From assembly GCA_013152695.1 (NCBI GenBank), contig JAADFV010000018.1:1-10938 (forward strand): a DNA stretch of 10,938 nt, read 5' to 3'. Source of the DNA: Chloroflexota bacterium. GTDB taxonomy: Bacteria; Chloroflexota; Anaerolineae; J102. Of this stretch, positions 6,801-10,938 are shown piece by piece. Each line of letters opens with the position of its first letter. Within the stretch, counting starts at the first letter, position 1. Below the pieces are notes generated by a model that was given only the letters and a program-made list of their open reading frames with translations, had not been told where the DNA came from and did no database searches. A program made the position numbers and the translations under genes.

Positions 6801-8367
6801 TCACAGAACGACCGGAATAGTCGACACGTTTACCCAACAAGTTGCGGCGGAAACGCCCTTGTTTGCCTTTGAGCAGATCACTCAAAGATTTGAGCTTACG
6901 CTTGCCACTGCGACTCACCGCACGGCCACGCCGGCCATTGTCGATCAGGCTGTCGACGGCTTCTTGCAACATGCGTTTCTCATTGCGCACAATCACATCG
7001 GGAGCACCCAATTCTAAGAGGCGCTTCAGGCGATTGTTGCGGTTGATCACACGTCGATAAAGGTCATTCAAATCGCTGGTGGCAAAACGGCCACCATCCA
7101 GCTGCACCATTGGGCGCAGGTCGGGCGGAATGACAGGTAGGACGGTGAGAATCATCCATTCGGGACGATTACCGCTCTTGCGGAAGGATTCCACGACCCG
7201 CAGACGTTTGGCATCTTTGCGGCGGCGTTGCTTCGAACGCGAGGTGCGAATACTATTCCGCAATTCCACTGCCATCTTATCGAGATCGACTTTTTTGATG
7301 AGCTCATAAATAGCTTCGGCACCCATTCCGGCGCGAAAGACATTCCCCCAGCGGTCTCGCAGATCGCGATACTGGGTTTCGGTCAGTAATTCACCTTCGC
7401 GCAGAGACTTCAGCTCATTGATCTGGGTCTCGACTTGCTGGCGAGCCACCTCTTTTTGGGCGTCAATCGTTTCATAGATTCGGCTCAGGAGCTCCTCGGC
7501 CTCACGGCGGTGATTATCTCGTTTCGCCGCGGCGAGAAGGCGTGCCTCTTCGATTTTTTCCTTATGCTCCGCGTCCAGATCGTTGAGACGCTCCTTCAGA
7601 GCTTCATTCAGCAGTTCCTGATGATCACGCGCCAGAACCACGCCCGCTTCGATCAGAGGTTCATCACTCCAGGGAAGCATGACGGGCTCGCGCAACTTCT
7701 TGCCCAGGTTATCCTGGATGAAGTCCTGTAGCTTGGCGCCGACCTCTGTCGTCACCTGGGCGGCCTTCTCTACCAATTCTGTTTCGGCGGCGGCAATCGA
7801 CTCGGCCTCTTCTGCATCGACAGCCTCGAGCGCGGCATCACGCGCGGATTCGATGGCCATAATCTGGCCGCTAGTCTCCGATTCGATGCGGGCAAAACGA
7901 GACTGCATCTCACGTTCCAAGCGCTGCAGTGCCCGCGCCCGCTGGTCTTCATCGACTTTGGTGATGATGTACTGGGCAAAATAGAGAACCCGCTCGAGAT
8001 TTCGTGGTGAAAGATCGAGCAACAAGCCCAAGCGGCTGGGTACGCCCTTGACGTACCAGATATGGCTCACCGGTGTAGCCAGTTGAATATGCCCCATCCG
8101 CTCGCGACGGACGCGAGCAGGAGCCACTTCAACGCCGCACTTATCGCAAATGATACCTTTGTGCCGAATGCGCTTGTACTTTCCGCAATAGCATTCCCAG
8201 TCTTTTGTAGGACCAAAAATGCGCTCACAGAATAGGCCATCACGTTCCGGTCGTAAGGTTCGATAGTTGATTGTCTCTGGTTTTAAAACTTCGCCATAGG
8301 ACCATTCCAAAATTTGTTCTGGTGAGGCTAGGCTAATTCGAATCGCATCAAAATTGTTAACTTCCAA
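3817..8367 (-). CDS. rpoC: DNA-directed RNA polymerase subunit beta-prime
   Basis: This is the catalytic subunit that chelates the active-site magnesium. Seen in the 1516 residues: the N-terminal zinc ribbon (C59, C61, C74, C77); the clamp and switch region with [13 protein letters not shown]; the catalytic NADFDGD (626-632); the F-loop (about 939-955); the bridge helix containing [16 protein letters not shown] (about 982-1017); the second zinc site (C1027, C1100, C1107, C1110); and the trigger loop with [21 protein letters not shown] (H1148). The trigger loop lacks the SI3 insert found in E. coli. Residues about 138-335 are a helical, charged insert of roughly 175-180 residues absent from E. 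coli. The last 70 residues are an Ala/Glu-rich helix and an acidic tail. The F-loop appears one residue longer than usual. Translation starts at TTG behind GGAGGT. The gene lies 45 bases after rpoB and is surely cotranscribed with it. Confidence 0.98.
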   Translation of the reverse strand: MEVNNFDAIRISLASPEQILEWSYGEVLKPETINYRTLRPERDGLFCERIFGPTKDWECYCGKYKRIRHKGIICDKCGVEVAPARVRRERMGHIQLATPVSHIWYVKGVPSRLGLLLDLSPRNLERVLYFAQYIITKVDEDQRARALQRLEREMQSRFARIESETSGQIMAIESARDAALEAVDAEEAESIAAAETELVEKAAQVTTEVGAKLQDFIQDNLGKKLREPVMLPWSDEPLIEAGVVLARDHQELLNEALKERLNDLDAEHKEKIEEARLLAAAKRDNHRREAEELLSRIYETIDAQKEVARQQVETQINELKSLREGELLTETQYRDLRDRWGNVFRAGMGAEAIYELIKKVDLDKMAVELRNSIRTSRSKQRRRKDAKRLRVVESFRKSGNRPEWMILTVLPVIPPDLRPMVQLDGGRFATSDLNDLYRRVINRNNRLKRLLELGAPDVIVRNEKRMLQEAVDSLIDNGRRGRAVSRSGKRKLKSLSDLLKGKQGRFRRNLLGKRVDYSGRSVIVVGPRLKLHQCGLPKKMALELFKPFVMRKLVDHHFAHNIKSAKRLVDRTDPAVWDVLEEIIQSRPVMLNRAPTLHRLGIQAFEVILVEGSAIQLHPLVCAAFNADFDGDQMAVHVPLSDEAVAEARQYMLATKNLLKPASGEPIVGPSKDMVLGCYYMTVDDPDAPGAGKVFGDYEEVLLAYELGHIGLRAPIKFYYTSWLNKISLDELDLPERVTEALLTAGIESAGGIVAILQKQGRRGLIELPGIGPAAYRDITTALKARAIVPEEETPSGMIDTTVGRVIFNYYMPEQLRFINIVLDKGKLSDIVASVYKRLGPEKTPEVVDTIKDIGFRFATISGTTIAVSDIHVPETKEAIINQTTAEVEKAERQYRRGLITADEKYNKVVSLWTHATDTLTSEVQKLLDPREGLGAMSRSGATKGGVQPIRQLAGMRGLMADPSGRIIALPIRSNFREGLTALEYFLSTHGARKGLADTALRTADAGYLTRRLVDVAQDVIITEEDCGTDVGIWLERDDAERVGVSFKERILGRVVLQDVIDPETGVLIAPAGTMLSDDDVSDILASGIEKIYVRSPLTCKTRFGICRECYGRDLGRGGLVELGEAVGIIAAQSIGEPGTQLTLRTFHTGGVAAGGDITQGLPRVEELFEARNPKGEAVIAEIDGIFDVYWDGEERKISVTDTRIVRREVEVPEGYELVIADGDRVQADTVIARNAEGEEILAGMDGEAFFEDGVLYVRREESEKWEERISPSARLRVSKGDRVTAGQQLTEGSKNPKEVLRIQGREACQIYLLDEVQKVYRSQGVGIHDKYIEIILRQMLRRVTITESGDTDLLPGELVDIFDLRDENERVLAEGGLPASYELTLMGITKASLNTDSFLAAASFQETTRVLTDAAVRGATDSLRGLKENVIIGKLIPVGTGFRARLEAERQRAAAQAQAEKESKESIETLDNVIDESFDSETVAELGMPLGMDFGEEDLDAILGEGLDLEEGLEE

Positions 8368-8373
8368 GATTAG

Positions 8374-8379
8374 ACCTCC
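8374..8379 (-). promoter_or_regulatory. Ribosome binding site that fixes the TTG start of rpoC
   Basis: GGAGGT on the minus strand is followed by six bases (CTAATC) and then TTG at 8365-8367. The spacing is ideal and the protein aligns with beta-prime N-termini from here, so TTG is the likely start. The only other notable sequence in the 45-base rpoB-rpoC gap is a 12-base palindrome (ATCGATATCGAT, 8380-8391). Confidence 0.85.
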
Positions 8380-8412
8380 ATCGATATCGATCTAAAGACT
8401 GGACAAGGTCGC

Positions 8413-10938
8413 TTATTCACGACCGGCCATGGGGCCTGGTGTAGTGAGGCTGAATCCCAAATGAGGGAGTTGTTCGCTGCCATCTTCTTTGGAGAACTGG
8501 ATACTCTCCTCGTTTTCGTTATACACTTCTACAGAAAGCGCCAGAGATTGCAGTTCTTTGACAAGAACACGGAAGGATTCAGGAACTCCCGGTGGCTGGA
8601 TACGCTCTCCCTTGACGATGGCTTCATATGTCTTCACACGCCCGGTCACATCGTCTGACTTGACCGTGAGCATTTCCTGCAAAGTATGGGCCACGCCATA
8701 GGCTTCCAGGGCCCAGACTTCCATCTCACCGAAGCGCTGACCGCCAAACTGTGCTTTGCCGCCCAAAGGTTGCTGCGTTACCAGGCTGTAAGGGCCGGTA
8801 GAACGCGCATGGACTTTATCCTCGACGAGATGGTGGAGCTTGAGCATATAAATGATGCCCACCGTGACCGGCTGCTCGTAGGACTCACCGGTTTTACCGT
8901 TGAATAGCTTCATTTTACCGGTGATAGGCACAGGCCAATCCACCTGTTTGGAGACTTTGTGGGCCATGTCGAGCAAATCCTGACCCGATAGCTCCCCTGG
9001 ATCACGGTCATAACTGCGCAGCCACTCGCGCAGGCAGACGTCGATCACTTCCTCGTTAGCGATTTCGCGCTCATCCTTTGTGCGCGGATCATCTTCGTAA
9101 ACCATGAGGAACTGCGGATCGTATCCATGCTCCCGTAGCCAACGATCGAGAACCTGACGTCGCGCATAGGTTTCGTCCATGTAGAGCTGTTCTTCATCAA
9201 TGTCATCATCGGCCAGCCATTCGCTGAGATAAAGCAGTCGTGCTTCATTGTCATCTTCGAGGTCAGGAAAGGCTTCTTCGCCACCGTTTTCCTCGATCCA
9301 GGCCCAGGTGGCTTCGGTTACATCGTTCCAGGCTTTGTCGATCAACCACGCTCGCGCCAACTCAGCCTCGATTTCACGCTCGGTGGCACCGTCAAAGACC
9401 GGTGTCATGATGCGGAAACCAAGACGATCGGCAGCCCACCCCAGATGGGTCTCGAGAATCTGGCCAATATTCATGCGGGCGGGAACACCCAGGGGGTTGA
9501 GAATGATGTCGACGGGTGTGCCATCGGCCAGGAACGGCATATCGGCTTCGGGAACAATGCGGGAAACCACACCTTTGTTCCCATGCCGACCAGCCATCTT
9601 GTCGCCGGCCGTCAGTTTACGACGCTGCGCCACAATCACCCGCACCATCGATTCAACGCCGGCCGAAAGATCGCTGTTGTTTTCGCGGTTGAATTCATGA
9701 ATGGCAACTACCTTCCCGCGTTCACCGTGAGGCAGGCGCAGGGAAGAATCTTTAACTTCGCGTGCTTTTTCGCCAAAAATCGCCCGCAGAAGTTTTTCTT
9801 CGGGGGTCAGTTCGGTCTCACCTTTTGGTGTAATCTTGCCTACGAGGATATCGCCGGGTTTGACCTCTGCACCGATACGAATGATGCCATGCTCGTCGAG
9901 GTGCTTGAGGGCGTCTTCACCCACATTGGGGATATCACGTGTGATTTCCTCGGGGCCCAGCTTGGTATCACGAGCTTCGATCTCATACTTTTCGACATGA
10001 ATCGAGCTAAAAACATCCTCTCGCACTAAACGTTCGGAAATCAGGATAGCGTCCTCGTAGTTGCCCCCCTCCCAGGAGAGGAAAGCGACCAGAACATTGC
10101 GTCCCAAGGCCAACTCACCGCCCTCGGTGGAGCTGGAATCGGCCAGAGGCTGCCCTGTCTCCACATAATCGCCCTTATGCACAATGGGACGATGGTTGAT
10201 ACAGGTCGATTGATTGGAACGATTATATTTGCGGAGTTCGTAAACACGGCGGAAGCCATCCTCTTCTTCGACGACGATGGCGGAAGAGCTGGCACTCACA
10301 ACCCGGCCCGGATTCTGGGCAATCAAAACATGACCGGAGTCCACGGCAGCAGGATATTCCATGCCCGTGCCTACCAGGGTCCACCAGAGGCACGGCCTGA
10401 CGCTGCATGTTCGAACCCATGAGGGCGCGATTGGCATCATCATGCTCGAGGAAAGGAATGAGGGCCGCCGATACCGACACAATCTGTTGAGGCGAGACAT
10501 CCATATAGAAAATGCGGCTGGGATCTTCGAACTCAAATGTTTGGTGACGGCGTACCGAAACACGATCACGAAGGAAACGACCCTTTTTATCCAGAGGTGT
10601 CGAGGCCTGAGCAATCGCGAAGTTTTCTTCTTCATCGGCAGTGAGGAAGACAACTTCATCACTGACGGTAGGAACGATTTTCAGGGTGGGTAAGAGCTCG
10701 GCGTAGCTTGCCAGTTTTTCTGCCGTGGTCTCATCGATCTCGACACCGGCCTGAGCAAGTACTTCTTCTGTCTCAGGATGAACGACATCCTCGAGTAAAA
10801 CATGGCCCACACTGGCCTCGGCGCGATTGTCGACCTTGTGCAAAACCCGGCGGTAGGGCGTGGCGATAAAGCCGTAATCATTCACACGCGCATAAGTTGC
10901 CAAAGAGCCAATGAGACCGATGTTCGGACCTTCTGGTG
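8413..10938 (-). CDS. rpoB: DNA-directed RNA polymerase subunit beta, C-terminal two-thirds, frameshifted as given
   Basis: The gene enters from the right edge at [12 protein letters not shown] (10936 onward), equivalent to E. coli residues 564-575 at rifampicin-region cluster II. The isoleucine matching Ile572 is unchanged, and the main rifampicin cluster lies outside the window. The frame runs to [12 protein letters not shown] at 10382, then resumes one base out of phase at [15 protein letters not shown] from 10377 and continues to TAA at 8413. Conserved features after the shift include [85 protein letters not shown] and [15 protein letters not shown]. Between PVFDGA and [12 protein letters not shown] lies an acidic insert of about 140 residues. 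Without correction the protein would stop at 10223 and lose catalytic residues, so either the sequence has an error or the gene is damaged. The C-terminal tail (GRE) ends 45 bases before rpoC. Confidence 0.95.
10378..10384 (-). other. rpoB: Frameshift point in rpoB, net loss of 11 bases
   Basis: The upstream frame reads CCT CTG GTG (P-L-V, ending at 10382). The downstream frame reads CTG GTA GGC (L-V-G) from 10377. Only GACC (four bases) lies between these, where family members have about five residues (15 bases; E. coli has RADKP here). The result is an 11-base deficit and a frame change. The flanks are similar (CTGGTGG and CTGGTAGG), so slippage or misassembly between short near-repeats could produce it. 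No slippery motif of a known programmed frameshift is present. Confidence 0.85.

Noticed and set aside
4438..7017. Plus-strand open frames opposite rpoC (4438-5001, 5623-6411, 6457-7017)
   Set aside because: The opposite strand encodes conserved beta-prime throughout, including the active site. These are codon-bias shadows.
10378..10384. Programmed ribosomal frameshift in rpoB
   Set aside because: No slippery heptamer or prfB-like signal is present, and even a perfect +1 shift would leave the protein four residues short in an invariant segment. A deletion or sequence error explains it better.
1..10938. A wholly new gene system in this window
   Set aside because: All coding sequence is accounted for by six universal housekeeping genes in their ancestral order. 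The unusual content is limited to non-coding structure, protein inserts and the rpoB lesion.

Overview
This window is a core information-processing locus of a bacterium, and every gene in it is read on the minus strand. In transcription order (right to left) it holds the 3' part of rpoB, then rpoC, rpsL (S12), rpsG (S7), fusA (EF-G) and the first 30 codons of tuf (EF-Tu). This is the classical rpoBC plus str-operon arrangement. No mobile element, tRNA, rRNA, CRISPR array or accessory gene was seen. The best taxonomic guess is Chloroflexota, perhaps an Anaerolineae-like lineage. The reasons are a long helical insert in the N-terminal part of beta-prime, the absence of the proteobacterial SI3 insert from the trigger loop, the long form of S12, and a lineage-type insert near the C-terminal end of beta. 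This is inference from remembered family features, not a tree.

Right part (8413-10938 rpoB, 3817-8367 rpoC): the catalytic subunits of RNA polymerase, 45 bases apart. rpoC starts at TTG behind a strong GGAGGT ribosome binding site. rpoB as given is broken. At about 10378-10384 a normally invariant segment lacks 11 bases, which changes the reading frame. The gene is essential, so this is a base-call or assembly error or a real lesion. It does not look like programmed frameshifting.

Middle (3645-3816): the 172-base rpoC-rpsL gap holds a good extended -10 promoter (TTGACC, 17 bases, TAGCAT, with TG upstream of the -10) and, directly after the predicted transcript start, a perfect 30-bp palindrome. 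The str genes therefore probably have their own transcript with a hairpin at its 5' end. rpsL also starts at TTG. The 211-base rpsL-rpsG spacer is unusually structured: a 25-bp imperfect hairpin, a 7-bp hairpin, and a hairpin that places the rpsG ribosome binding site in its loop. It is a candidate target for S7 autoregulation.

Left part (1-392): after fusA come a short inverted repeat and a second extended -10 promoter (perfect TATAAT). A leader of about 230 bases precedes tuf and contains a 14-bp hairpin and a possible 28-codon upstream reading frame. EF-Tu thus appears to be expressed both by read-through and from its own promoter.

The proteins are ordinary housekeeping genes. The parts worth a second look are the RNA and DNA structures between them, the rpoB lesion, and the lineage-specific inserts in beta and beta-prime.
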